Part shown: positions 1 to 4,709 of the stretch, piece by piece | Layout of the letters: every line of letters begins with the position of its first letter | How positions within the stretch are numbered: the stretch's first letter is position 1 | NCBI GenBank assembly: GCA_000961805.1 | Contig: LADV01000110.1 | Location: 1-5,314, forward strand | Direction of reading: 5' to 3' | Origin: Peptococcaceae bacterium BRH_c23 | Lineage (GTDB): Bacteria; Bacillota_B; Desulfitobacteriia; Desulfitobacteriales; Desulfitobacteriaceae | Length of the DNA stretch: 5,314 nucleotides | Notes under the pieces: model-generated | The model's database searches: none | What the model saw: the letters and a program-made list of their open reading frames with translations, nothing else | What the model was told of the DNA's origin: nothing | Position numbers and translations under genes: made by a program

Positions 1-96
1 AGAATCAGACTCCAGGTCTCGGCTGGCCATAGTAAAGAAGATTTGGACTTTGCGGTTACTTGTTTCAAGCAAGTAAAGGAAGATATGAATCTCTAG
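1..96 (+). CDS. C-terminal end of an alpha-oxoamine synthase (glycine C-acetyltransferase / KBL type), partial
   Basis: Frame 1 is open from the first base and stops at TAG 94-96, giving 31 residues. It begins RIRLQVSAGHSKEDLDFAV and ends KEDMNL. This matches the tail of the PLP-dependent alpha-oxoamine synthases: an R-I-R-x-x-x-S-A-x-H strand followed by an S/T-K-E-D-L-D-F-A helix, as in glycine C-acetyltransferase (2-amino-3-ketobutyrate CoA ligase) and 8-amino-7-oxononanoate synthase. The KEDLDFA wording is closer to my memory of KBL proteins, so KBL is preferred over BioF, but a 31-residue tail cannot settle substrate specificity. The rest of the gene, including the PLP lysine, lies outside the window. 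No clear terminator hairpin was seen between 97 and 174. Confidence 0.72.
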   Translation, partial: RIRLQVSAGHSKEDLDFAVTCFKQVKEDMNL

Positions 97-174
97 TTCA
101 TGAATGGTTTAGGCATGGCAAGTAAATAATCAATCTCGTCATGGTAAAGGCTACTCGACATTTTAGAGGCCTAA

Positions 175-204
175 GTGATATTCATGTCAGGAATGTGTTA
201 TAAT
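175..204 (+). promoter_or_regulatory. Extended -10 promoter for the first Uma2 gene
   Basis: A perfect TATAAT at 199-204 is preceded by TGT at 196-198, giving a full TGnTATAAT extended -10. A weak -35 (GTGATA, 175-180) lies 18 bases upstream. Transcription would begin near 211. That puts the GTG at 175 and the ATG at 184 upstream of the transcript, which supports a protein start at 229. The leader would be only about 18 nt, with an AAGGA at 215-219. Confidence 0.6.
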
Positions 205-228
205 ATGGAAAAACAAGGATGTGTCTAT

Positions 229-804
229 ATGTCACCTTCTCCTAAAGAGTTGTCAGCCCATTACAGCTACGCGGACTATTTGACCTGGCCGGAAGACGAG
301 CGGTGGGAACTGATTGACGGAGTTCCCTACAATATGACTCCCGCCCCTACACCAAAACATCAAGAAATATTAGGAGAATTGTTTCGCGTTTTGGCAAATT
401 GGCTTAAAGGAAATAAATGTAGAGCTTATATGGCTCCGTTTGATGTCCGTCTAGCTGAAACTGAGATACCTGATTCAGGGATTGATAAGGTTGTTCAACC
501 AGATATTTCGGTGGTATGTGATCCGCAGAAAATTGATAATCGTGGATGTTTAGGAGCACCGGACATGATTATTGAAATACTATCCCCTTCAACATTTAAA
601 AAGGACATGGGGGTAAAGCTTGCCCTCTATGAAAGTTCTGGGGTTAAAGAGTATTGGGTCGTCTACCCCCTAGATGAAACAGTCATGGTATTTCTACTTC
701 ATAACAGCCAGTATGGAAAACCCACGGTCTACTCAGTGCCGGATGTGATACCAGTGAAATTATTCCAAGATCTCACGATACCCTTGGAATCCGTTTTTCG
801 ATGA
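229..804 (+). CDS. Uma2-family (DUF820) PD-(D/E)XK endonuclease-like protein, copy 1
   Basis: 191 residues, a normal length for the Uma2 family (restriction-endonuclease-like fold, putative DNase of largely unknown role). The N-terminal signature is YADYLTWPEDERWELIDG (about residues 14-31). It is followed by the TPAPTPKHQEI helix (37-47), the core acidic residue in QPDISVVCD (D92), MIIEILSPST with E116, and a K/D-rich turn leading to YESSGVKEYWVVYP (134-147). D92, E116 and the lysine after the SPST motif (K130) are the expected catalytic-type residues and are all present, so the gene looks intact. The frame is open from GTG 175, but ATG 229 is chosen for three reasons: the promoter -10 lies at 199-204, AAGGA sits at 215-219, and the start aligns with the paralogue at 1700. 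By eye about half the residues match that paralogue. It is transcribed alone and ends 12 bases before a strong terminator. The biological role is not established. Confidence 0.88.
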   Translation: MSPSPKELSAHYSYADYLTWPEDERWELIDGVPYNMTPAPTPKHQEILGELFRVLANWLKGNKCRAYMAPFDVRLAETEIPDSGIDKVVQPDISVVCDPQKIDNRGCLGAPDMIIEILSPSTFKKDMGVKLALYESSGVKEYWVVYPLDETVMVFLLHNSQYGKPTVYSVPDVIPVKLFQDLTIPLESVFR

Positions 805-816
805 TTTCTGATGAGT

Positions 817-860
817 AAAAGCAGCTAATCTTTACACGAAGATTAGCTGCTTTTTTGTTT
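817..860 (+). terminator. Rho-independent terminator after the first Uma2 gene
   Basis: A perfect 16-bp stem, left arm 817-832 and right arm 839-854, closes a 6-nt loop (tacacg). It runs into a T-rich tail (TTTTTTGTTT from 851). It begins 12 bases after the Uma2 stop codon and separates that gene from the toxin-antitoxin operon. The A-run at the start of the left arm could let it also work in the opposite direction. Confidence 0.93.
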
Positions 861-898
861 CTTCACAGTTAGACTACACTTATTTAGAATAAGAACAG

Positions 899-927
899 TT
901 GATGGTGTATCAATATATTGATATAAT
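899..927 (+). promoter_or_regulatory. Sigma-A-type promoter of the toxin-antitoxin operon
   Basis: TTGATG (899-904) and TATAAT (922-927) are separated by exactly 17 bases. A TGA at 919-921 makes the -10 an extended one. This is the best promoter in the window. It lies 20 bases before the antitoxin start codon, and the spacer and -10 are overlapped by a perfect palindrome (908-923). Confidence 0.8.
908..923. promoter_or_regulatory. 16-bp perfect palindrome, probable autoregulatory operator of the YefM-like antitoxin
   Basis: TATCAATATATTGATA reads the same on both strands. It fills most of the -35/-10 spacer and covers the first two bases of the -10. YefM/Phd antitoxins, alone and with their toxins, repress their own promoters by binding palindromes placed like this. 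The position is seen in the sequence; binding is inferred. It does not contain the TGTACA core known for E. coli YefM, so recognition would differ. Confidence 0.6.
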
Positions 928-947
928 AAGGCGGGAGGCTAAGGATT

Positions 948-1211
948 ATGCCGTTAATTAGACCTAGTTCAGACCTGAGAAATAAATATAATGAAATCTC
1001 TGATTTCTGCCACAAATATTCTGAACCTGTCTATATCACAAAAAATGGTCAAGGGGATTTGGCGGTGATGAGTATAGAAACCTTTGAGCGTATTGTGGGC
1101 AAGTTTGAACTTTGTAAACTGCTTAATGAAGGCATTGATGATATTAGGAACAATAGAGTTTTATCGGCTGAGGATGTATTCAAACAAGTTGAAAGTGCTA
1201 TAAGAGAATGA
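948..1211 (+). CDS. Type II antitoxin, Phd/YefM family
   Basis: 87 residues, typical of the family. The N-terminal half (IRPSSDLRNKYNEISDF at 4-20, EPVYITKNGQGDLAVMSIETF at 26-46) is the conserved YefM/Phd fold that dimerises and binds the operator. The acidic, helical C-terminal part (about 50-87) should wrap around and neutralise the toxin. GGGAGG at 933-938 lies 9 bases before ATG 948. The TGA stop overlaps the toxin start by four bases (ATGA, 1208-1211), so the two are translationally coupled and form one operon. Regulation is probably by self-repression at the palindrome in the promoter. The family assignment rests on recognised motifs. Confidence 0.9.
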   Translation: MPLIRPSSDLRNKYNEISDFCHKYSEPVYITKNGQGDLAVMSIETFERIVGKFELCKLLNEGIDDIRNNRVLSAEDVFKQVESAIRE

Positions 1212-1501
1212 AAAAGTATAGCGTTTTCATGACACATACTGCTACGGAGGACTTGAAAGGCATTGCATCATACGTTGCTAATGAACTAAAGGAGCCTTCC
1301 ATTGCTAAAAAGCTTGTACAAACTATTAAAGAAGCAGTAATGAGCCTGGACCAAATGCCCACCAGATATTCATTGCTGCGCGACGCGAGTCTTGCATTTC
1401 AAGGGATAAGAAGATTGATGGTTGATAATTATATGGTAGTTTTGTTACTTTTGGGGCGTAATGTATTTATCGTAGTAAAATATGCCGACAGCCGTGTGTA
1501 G
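1208..1501 (+). CDS. Type II toxin, RelE/ParE family
   Basis: 97 residues. The start YSVFMTHTATEDLKGIASYVANELKEP (4-30) is the usual ParE N-terminal strand plus helix. The middle (SLDQMPTRYSLLRD at 46-59, GIRRLMVDNYMV at 66-77) matches the ParE/RelE core, with basic R68 and R69. ParE toxins poison DNA gyrase while RelE toxins cleave mRNA on the ribosome; sequence alone does not say which applies here. The C-terminus is odd. Firmicute relatives usually continue from the NY strand through an acidic turn and end near Y-G-R-R-D-W, but this one runs VLLLLGRNVFIVVKYADSRV and stops. The toxin may be weakened or use another ending. It has no ribosome binding site of its own and overlaps the antitoxin by four bases. 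Confidence 0.85.
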   Translation: MKKYSVFMTHTATEDLKGIASYVANELKEPSIAKKLVQTIKEAVMSLDQMPTRYSLLRDASLAFQGIRRLMVDNYMVVLLLLGRNVFIVVKYADSRV

Positions 1502-1539
1502 TTCTGGTCTTCTCACATACGGAAATATTTACCTTTTTA

Positions 1540-1548
1540 TGGTATAAT
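1540..1548 (+). promoter_or_regulatory. Extended -10 promoter for the second Uma2 gene
   Basis: TGG followed by TATAAT forms a perfect TGnTATAAT. The sequence 17 bases upstream (CGGAAA, 1520-1525) is a poor -35, so recognition would depend on the extended -10. Transcription would start near 1555, leaving a leader of about 145 bases before the Uma2 start. The leader contains only a weak 6-bp inverted repeat (GTAACT 1652-1657 / AGTTAC 1671-1676), and I see no recognised riboswitch in it. Confidence 0.55.
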
Positions 1549-1699
1549 GATATCGTCCAATTGATAAATGTCTGTTAGATAAGATAAACCGGAAAACCCA
1601 AATGTAAGCTTCCGTGGCGAGTGAGTCAGTTAATGATTATGATAGAGTTTTGTAACTACATGCAGAAGAAAGTTACCTTGAATAAAGGAGAGTGTTATT

Positions 1700-2278
1700 A
1701 TGCCAGTACCCCAAGAAGAAAGACAATACACGTATGCAGACTACCTAGCATGGCCTGAAGATGAAAGAGTAGAAATTATTGATGGTGTTCCCTATATGCA
1801 TGCAACCCCTTCACCAGAGCATCAGGAGATATCAATGAATTTATCTACTCAGATTTCAGTCTACTTAAAGGGAAAACCTTGTAAAGTTTATGCAGCACCA
1901 TTCTCTGTTAGGTTAACTATGGGTGACGAAAAGAGAGATGAAGACATTAAGAAAGTTTTTGAGCCTGACATTACCATTGTATGTGACAAATCTAAAATTG
2001 ATAAACAAGGCTGTAAAGGTATACCCGACTTGATAATTGAAATTATTTCTCCATCTTCGATAAAACATGACAGGGTTACCAAGTTTAATCAGTATGAAAA
2101 AGCTGGAGTTGTAGAATACTGGATTGTAGAGCCAGAAGGAAAGCTTGTAAGTGTATTCTTATTGCAAAGCAACGGTAGGTATGGTAGGCCAGAAATATAC
2201 ACAGAAGAGGAAAAAATAACTGTTTCAATATTTCCAGATTTAACTGTAGATTTGAGTGCGGTGTTTCCTTCTATTTAA
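1700..2278 (+). CDS. Uma2-family (DUF820) PD-(D/E)XK endonuclease-like protein, copy 2
   Basis: 192 residues, full length for the family. The order of motifs matches copy 1: YADYLAWPEDERVEIIDG (12-29), SPEHQEI (38-44), EPDITIVCD with D90, LIIEIISPSS with E114, K128, and YEKAGVVEYWIVEP (132-145). All expected acidic and lysine positions of the restriction-endonuclease-like fold are kept, so it should be folded and potentially active. AAAGGAG at 1684-1690, 9 bases before ATG 1700, fixes the start. Only about half the residues match copy 1 by eye and codon choice differs, so these are old paralogues and not a fresh duplication. It is transcribed alone from the promoter near 1543. Cellular role and target are unknown for the family. 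Confidence 0.9.
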   Translation: MPVPQEERQYTYADYLAWPEDERVEIIDGVPYMHATPSPEHQEISMNLSTQISVYLKGKPCKVYAAPFSVRLTMGDEKRDEDIKKVFEPDITIVCDKSKIDKQGCKGIPDLIIEIISPSSIKHDRVTKFNQYEKAGVVEYWIVEPEGKLVSVFLLQSNGRYGRPEIYTEEEKITVSIFPDLTVDLSAVFPSI

Positions 2279-2394
2279 GAAAAGAGCGTATATATAAACA
2301 AAAATGAAGAGCAGCAGAGCTATTGGCATAGAGCGATAAAATGTGATGGAAAGAAGGTCTAATACTAAGCCAATGGGCAGAGGATTTATATGTA

Positions 2395-2440
2395 CAAAGG
2401 ATCTTTTCCTGGAAATGATAGGAAAAGATCCTTTGCTTTT
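2395..2440 (+). terminator. Hairpin terminator downstream of the second Uma2 gene
   Basis: A perfect 16-bp stem (2395-2410 with 2420-2435) closes a 9-nt loop and is followed by CTTTTAT on the + strand. The U-tract is short but the stem is long. It lies 117 bases past the Uma2 stop codon and 10 bases from the converging permease remnant, so it may insulate both. The T-tail is clearly better on + than on -. The stretch 2279-2394 holds no gene; ATTGGC (2322-2327) and GCCAAT (2369-2374) could pair there, but I do not recognise a known RNA. Confidence 0.75.
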
Positions 2441-2449
2441 ATGAATATG

Positions 2450-2889
2450 CTATCTGCTTCCTTTGTCGTAGGGGATAGCCACCGCTCGAGGCGCCTGGGA
2501 GGATTTGGAGCTAAAGGCCAGTACAATCAGTGTGGCAATAAACGGTATCATCTTGTAGACATCACTGGGGATCGCTGCCGTTGCCAGAAAGGGGATAACC
2601 GAATAGGTGGAGGCAATGGTCTTCATAAGTCCGAAGAAAAATGCGGCAACAGAACACGAAGCGGTTTCCATTGGCCGAAGATCATAACGGCAAGAGCTAA
2701 AAATCCATAACCGGATACGGTCTGATTAAAATTTGTCGATGTCGGCACCACGAACACCAGTCCTCCAAGGCCGGCCAAGGCACCTGAAATGAGCACGCCT
2801 GCGCAGCGCATTTTATAGACATTGATACCTACAGAATCCGCGGCATGTGGATGCTCTCCGCAAGCCCTTAAGCGCAGTCCAGAGAAGGG
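2450..2889 (-). pseudogene. 3' remnant of a nucleoside (BmpA-type) ABC transporter permease, frameshifted
   Basis: Read on the - strand from about 2889, the frame gives PFSGLRLRACGEHPHAADSV, then ISGALAGLGGLVFVVPTSTN and GYGFLALAVMIFGQWKPLR. These are hallmarks of the second permease of BmpA/Nup-type nucleoside ABC importers (YufQ/NupQ relatives). Near 2641-2650 the frame breaks. The family sequence AAFFFGLMKTI...MIPFIATLIVLAF...IPYDKGSR then continues in the next frame to a natural TAG at 2450-2452. One missing base at the break would restore the reading. About 145 residues remain of a protein normally a little over 300, so the N-terminal membrane half is gone. The upstream edge abuts a CWB2 fragment on the other strand. 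The natural C-terminus shows that only one side was cut. Confidence 0.85.
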
Positions 2890-3321
2890 GTCATCAGCAC
2901 AACCGTTGAAAGTCAAGTAGCTCAGATCACTTCGTTAGACAGAGCGAATATTGTGAGGATTGCTGGAGCAGACCGCTATGCAACCTCCCTTGCCGTAGCC
3001 CAATACTTCAATTTATCCGGGCAAAATGTCTGTATAGCCACAGGCAACAACTTCCCAGATGCCCTGGCCGGAAGTGTCTATGCGGCTAATCACAATGCCC
3101 CGATAATTCTGGCGGATGGGAGCTTATCCGATCAGGTCATGAATTATCTCAACGCCAAAAAACTGACTGGAGCGACCATATTCGGAGGAGAGGCTGTAGT
3201 CAGTAAAGACATTGAGCAGCAGCTTGGACAGTTGATTGGACATTATTTGGAGGGAATAATATGCCGTAGAAAAAATATTATGATCCTGTATTACGCAATC
3301 CCAATAGGCAGGAAGTCATAA
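2890..3321 (+). pseudogene. Fragment of a cell-wall-binding repeat 2 (CWB2) surface protein
   Basis: The + frame is open through the permease junction. From 2890 it reads VISTTVESQVAQI, a short linker and then VRIAGADRYATSLAVAQYF, ATGNNFPDALAGSVYAA, APIILADGSLSDQ, GATIFGGEAVVSKDIEQQL. This is one almost complete CWB2 (PF04122) unit, the module Firmicutes use, normally in sets of three, to anchor surface proteins to secondary wall polymers. There is no signal peptide, no second or third repeat and no start codon at a sensible place; the GTG at 2953 falls inside the repeat. CWB2 similarity ends about 3240 (QLIGH). The remaining residues to TAA 3319-3321 look like out-of-frame read-through into the next small ORF. 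It is therefore a broken fragment, not a 122-residue gene. Confidence 0.8.
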
Positions 3322-3383
3322 TAATACTTGGAGCCGTAGGCATAGGAGTACTAGCTGTAGTTGCTGTGAAGGTATTTAGTTGA
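3261..3383 (+). pseudogene. Small single-helix membrane protein ORF interrupted by TAG at codon 3
   Basis: GGAGG at 3249-3253 lies 7 bases before ATG 3261, an excellent start site. The frame reads Met-Pro-TAG and then stays open for 37 codons: KKYYDPVLRNPNRQE, a hydrophobic stretch VIIILGAVGIGVLAVVAV, then KVFS and TGA 3381-3383. Basic N-side residues followed by about 18 hydrophobic residues suggest a small membrane protein with one helix. Codon 3 could have been CAG (Gln), one transition away from TAG. No in-frame ATG, GTG or TTG restart is seen before the helix. The simplest reading is a nonsense pseudogene; suppression or sequencing error are alternatives. I do not recognise a family. Confidence 0.42.
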
Positions 3384-3398
3384 TACTAGCATAAAGAA

Positions 3399-3427
3399 AA
3401 TTGAACCCCGGCAAGCCCGAGGTTCAA
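3399..3427 (-). terminator. Terminator-like hairpin, best read on the minus strand
   Basis: TTGAACC (3401-3407) pairs with GGTTCAA (3421-3427). The stem continues, after one C/A mismatch, as CGG (3409-3411) with CCG (3417-3419) around a 5-nt loop. On the - strand the stem is followed by TTTTCTTTAT; on the + strand it is followed by A-runs. It could end - strand transcripts coming from the YjdF gene about 470 bases away, or be left over from a lost gene. Confidence 0.5.
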
Positions 3428-3464
3428 AAATGGCAGGACGGATCTGAGCAACAATGTGGAAACA

Positions 3465-3560
3465 CGGGGTGATCTCAATGATCGGCAATCCGAGGTACTC
3501 AAGCTGGCAGCACAAGGGAAGATGTATAAAGAAGTTGCCGCCGACTCGGGCTTAAGTGAT
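3465..3560 (+). pseudogene. Fragment of a LuxR/GerE-type response regulator DNA-binding domain
   Basis: The + frame reads RGDLNDRQSEVLKLAAQGKM followed by YKEVAADSGLSD. This is the first half of a LuxR/GerE helix-turn-helix (normally L-T-x-R-E-x-E-V-L-x-L-x-A-x-G, then I-A-x-x-L-x-L-S). The recognition helix that should follow (R-T-V-K-x-H) is missing: after SGLSD the frame runs into unrelated sequence and stops about 70 bases on. No start codon or receiver domain is present upstream in the frame, which is open only from 3405. Only about 30 residues of the domain survive, so it cannot act as a regulator. Confidence 0.62.
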
Positions 3561-3568
3561 TTGTCTAA

Positions 3569-3577
3569 TGGTATAAT
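3569..3577 (+). promoter_or_regulatory. Possible extended -10 element with no intact gene downstream
   Basis: TGG followed by TATAAT is the same nonamer seen before the second Uma2 gene. No convincing -35 lies 17 bases upstream (GGCTTA, 3549-3554). Downstream there is only degraded coding sequence: an open frame to 3778 containing FEIEEGFELTEVMGINSMEL that I cannot assign. The element may be an orphan promoter left by a lost gene, or chance. Confidence 0.3.
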
Positions 3578-3728
3578 ATTCAAGAAAGTTATACGGATTT
3601 TCGACTTTTCGAAATCGAAGAGGGCTTTGAATTAACAGAGGTTATGGGAATTAATTCCATGGAACTACCGAACCTCCTTAACTTAACTTTGCTGCTTGTA
3701 CTTAACAGAACATGCTTTCGAGAAGTAA

Positions 3729-3866
3729 TTTGTAGATGTATCAGAGCGCAACAATGTTCCAGTACTGGGAAAAATTGACGAACTTGGTTTTCCTGCTGCA
3801 ACTTGGTTAGTGTTTGAGGCAAATGGGGAACTCCCAGATGCTATTCAAAAAATTCATAAACAATGA
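3729..3866 (+). pseudogene. Remnant of a GyrI-like effector-binding domain (AraC-family regulator tail)
   Basis: The frame reads NNVPVLGKIDELGFPAATWL then VFEANGELPDAIQKIHKQ and stops at TGA 3864-3866. The pattern P-A-x-T-W-x-V-F-E-x-x-G-x-L-P-D-A-I-Q is characteristic of GyrI-like small-molecule-binding domains at the C-terminus of many AraC-type regulators and in stand-alone proteins. The domain should continue for roughly 50 more residues (a W-containing helix and the final strands), so it is cut short. Upstream the frame is blocked by a stop at 3726-3728, so the rest of the regulator is also absent. An apparently different regulator of this general type begins at 4854 in the same orientation. 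Confidence 0.55.
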
Positions 3867-3898
3867 GGTGTAACATGGACGAATTCCACCATGAGGCG

Positions 3899-4534
3899 CT
3901 ACTTAATGCCGATTTCATTGACCAAAAACCGGTTATGTGTCGAGGATAAACTTAACAAGCAAACTATGGCCCCAGCTAATGCAAGAGACATGTCCCAATG
4001 TGTGTCCCAAATATCTCCCTGAAGTCCAAGGAAAGCCTCTGCGCCTCCGCCCAACATTAAAGCCACGCACCACTCAACTAATTCATAAAGAGCACTTACA
4101 CCAAGGACTAATCCGAGAACAATGGTTATGAGCAATTTCCCTTTTCGGAAGGGAGATGTTCGCAGCAGGATTTCCCTTAAAGTAAGGGCCCAAACAAAGC
4201 CGCCAACAAAATGGCCAAACCGATCATAGTAATTCCTCCCAAGATGAAAAGAATCCCTTAGCCAGTTAAACAGTGGTACTTTGCCATAGGTGTAATGCCC
4301 ACCGATGAGGACTATTATTGCACCCAAACATAGAAGCAGGTAAACTGGGGTGGTGAGACGGAACTTATTATAAGTATAAATAATAATAATTGTCCCCAAA
4401 ACAATCGGAGTAACCTCTAAAAACCAGGTACCCAATTGGTAAGGCTTGTAAGCAGACCATATAAACATTACGACAAAGCTTGTTAGAAGGAAAAAGTGTA
4501 TCAGTCTAACTGATTTTAAGCTTGAAATTTCCAT
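3899..4534 (-). CDS. YjdF/DUF2238 family integral membrane protein
   Basis: 211 residues, the normal size for this family of inner-membrane proteins of unknown function. Hydrophobic segments lie at about 11-28, 40-55, 63-80, 107-124, 134-152 and 182-198. The family signature is clear: IGGHYTYGKVP (77-87), GRNYYDRFGHFVGGF (99-113), LREILLR (119-125), SALYELVEWCVAL (147-159) and a D-x-W-D-T-x-W-D stretch (174-181). The frame opens at 4573, but AGGAG (the complement of 4543-4547) lies 8 bases before the ATG at 4534 and no ribosome binding site precedes 4573, so the shorter start is chosen. It is the only complete gene on the - strand and has no operon partner in the window. The His/Asp/Glu-rich conserved loops suggest metal or lipid handling, but that is speculation. 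The gene looks intact. Confidence 0.9.
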   Translation of the reverse strand: MEISSLKSVRLIHFFLLTSFVVMFIWSAYKPYQLGTWFLEVTPIVLGTIIIIYTYNKFRLTTPVYLLLCLGAIIVLIGGHYTYGKVPLFNWLRDSFHLGRNYYDRFGHFVGGFVWALTLREILLRTSPFRKGKLLITIVLGLVLGVSALYELVEWCVALMLGGGAEAFLGLQGDIWDTHWDMSLALAGAIVCLLSLSSTHNRFLVNEIGIK

Positions 4535-4542
4535 TTGCGCTT

Positions 4543-4547
4543 CTCCT
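4543..4547 (-). promoter_or_regulatory. Ribosome binding site that sets the YjdF-family start
   Basis: CTCCT on the given strand reads AGGAG on the coding strand, with 8 bases to the ATG at 4534. The upstream in-frame ATG at 4573 is preceded only by T- and A-rich sequence without a Shine-Dalgarno match. Confidence 0.75.
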
Positions 4548-4592
4548 ATCTTTTGATTTCTTACTTCTAGCATGGTTTAGTTACAGAAAAAA

Positions 4593-4631
4593 ATTCAACA
4601 AATAAATAACTAGTCAATTGAGTTGTTGAAT
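4593..4631. repeat. 9-bp inverted repeat upstream of the YjdF-family gene
   Basis: ATTCAACAA (4593-4601) and TTGTTGAAT (4623-4631) are perfect complements separated by 21 bases. They sit in the divergent intergenic region between the YjdF-family gene and the AraC-family gene, 59 bases before the YjdF start. It may be a dimeric regulator site or a weak hairpin. It lacks a clear T-tail in either direction, so a terminator is unlikely. Confidence 0.45.
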
Positions 4632-4687
4632 AAGTTAAGAGCAGGAATCAGCACATAAGTGGCGACGGACGAAAGCAATTTGAAAAA

Positions 4688-4696
4688 TGATATAAT
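4688..4696 (+). promoter_or_regulatory. Extended -10 promoter for the AraC-family regulator
   Basis: TGA followed by TATAAT, with no good -35 (GACGAA at 4668-4673). A start near 4703 would give a leader of about 150 bases before ATG 4854. The 319 bases from 4535 to 4853 contain this promoter, the inverted repeat at 4593-4631 and a possible short ORF at 4710-4826; nothing else was recognised there. Confidence 0.5.
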
Positions 4697-4709
4697 AAAC
4701 TTGAAGTTG

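Noticed and set aside
175..228. N-terminal extension of the first Uma2 protein from GTG 175
   Set aside because: The extension overlaps the promoter -10 element, has no counterpart in the paralogue, and ATG 229 has an AAGGA at suitable spacing.
1049..1237. 62-codon - strand ORF inside the toxin-antitoxin operon
   Set aside because: Antisense shadow of the antitoxin and the start of the toxin gene.
1888..2082. 64-codon - strand ORF inside the second Uma2 gene
   Set aside because: Antisense shadow of an intact, motif-bearing gene.
2279..2394. Possible structured RNA between the second Uma2 gene and its terminator
   Set aside because: Only a 6-bp ATTGGC/GCCAAT pairing with a long loop is visible, and no known riboswitch or small RNA pattern was recognised.
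2390..2710. 106-codon + strand ORF beginning in the hairpin
   Set aside because: It lies antisense to the clearly conserved permease remnant, starts inside a terminator stem and its translation is Gly/Arg/Lys-rich without any recognisable motif.
2623..2916. 97-residue - strand ORF as a stand-alone gene
   Set aside because: It is only the first frame of the frameshifted permease fragment. The ATG at 2916 lies in CWB2 sequence beyond the junction, and the last residues are out-of-frame.
2953..3321. CWB2 ORF starting at GTG 2953 as a real gene
   Set aside because: CWB2 similarity extends in frame upstream of the GTG, and there is no ribosome binding site or signal peptide. The tail after 3240 overlaps the small membrane ORF and is not CWB2.
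3386..3583. 65-codon - strand ORF
   Set aside because: It is antisense to the LuxR HTH fragment and runs through the terminator-like hairpin; no family resemblance.
3589..3822. 77-codon - strand ORF
   Set aside because: It overlaps the GyrI-like remnant antisense, has no ribosome binding site and no recognisable motif.
3937..4131. 64-codon + strand ORF
   Set aside because: It is an antisense shadow of the well-conserved YjdF-family gene and shows no motif.
4535..4573. Longer start of the YjdF-family protein at 4573
   Set aside because: No ribosome binding site precedes it, whereas a clear AGGAG precedes the internal ATG at 4534.
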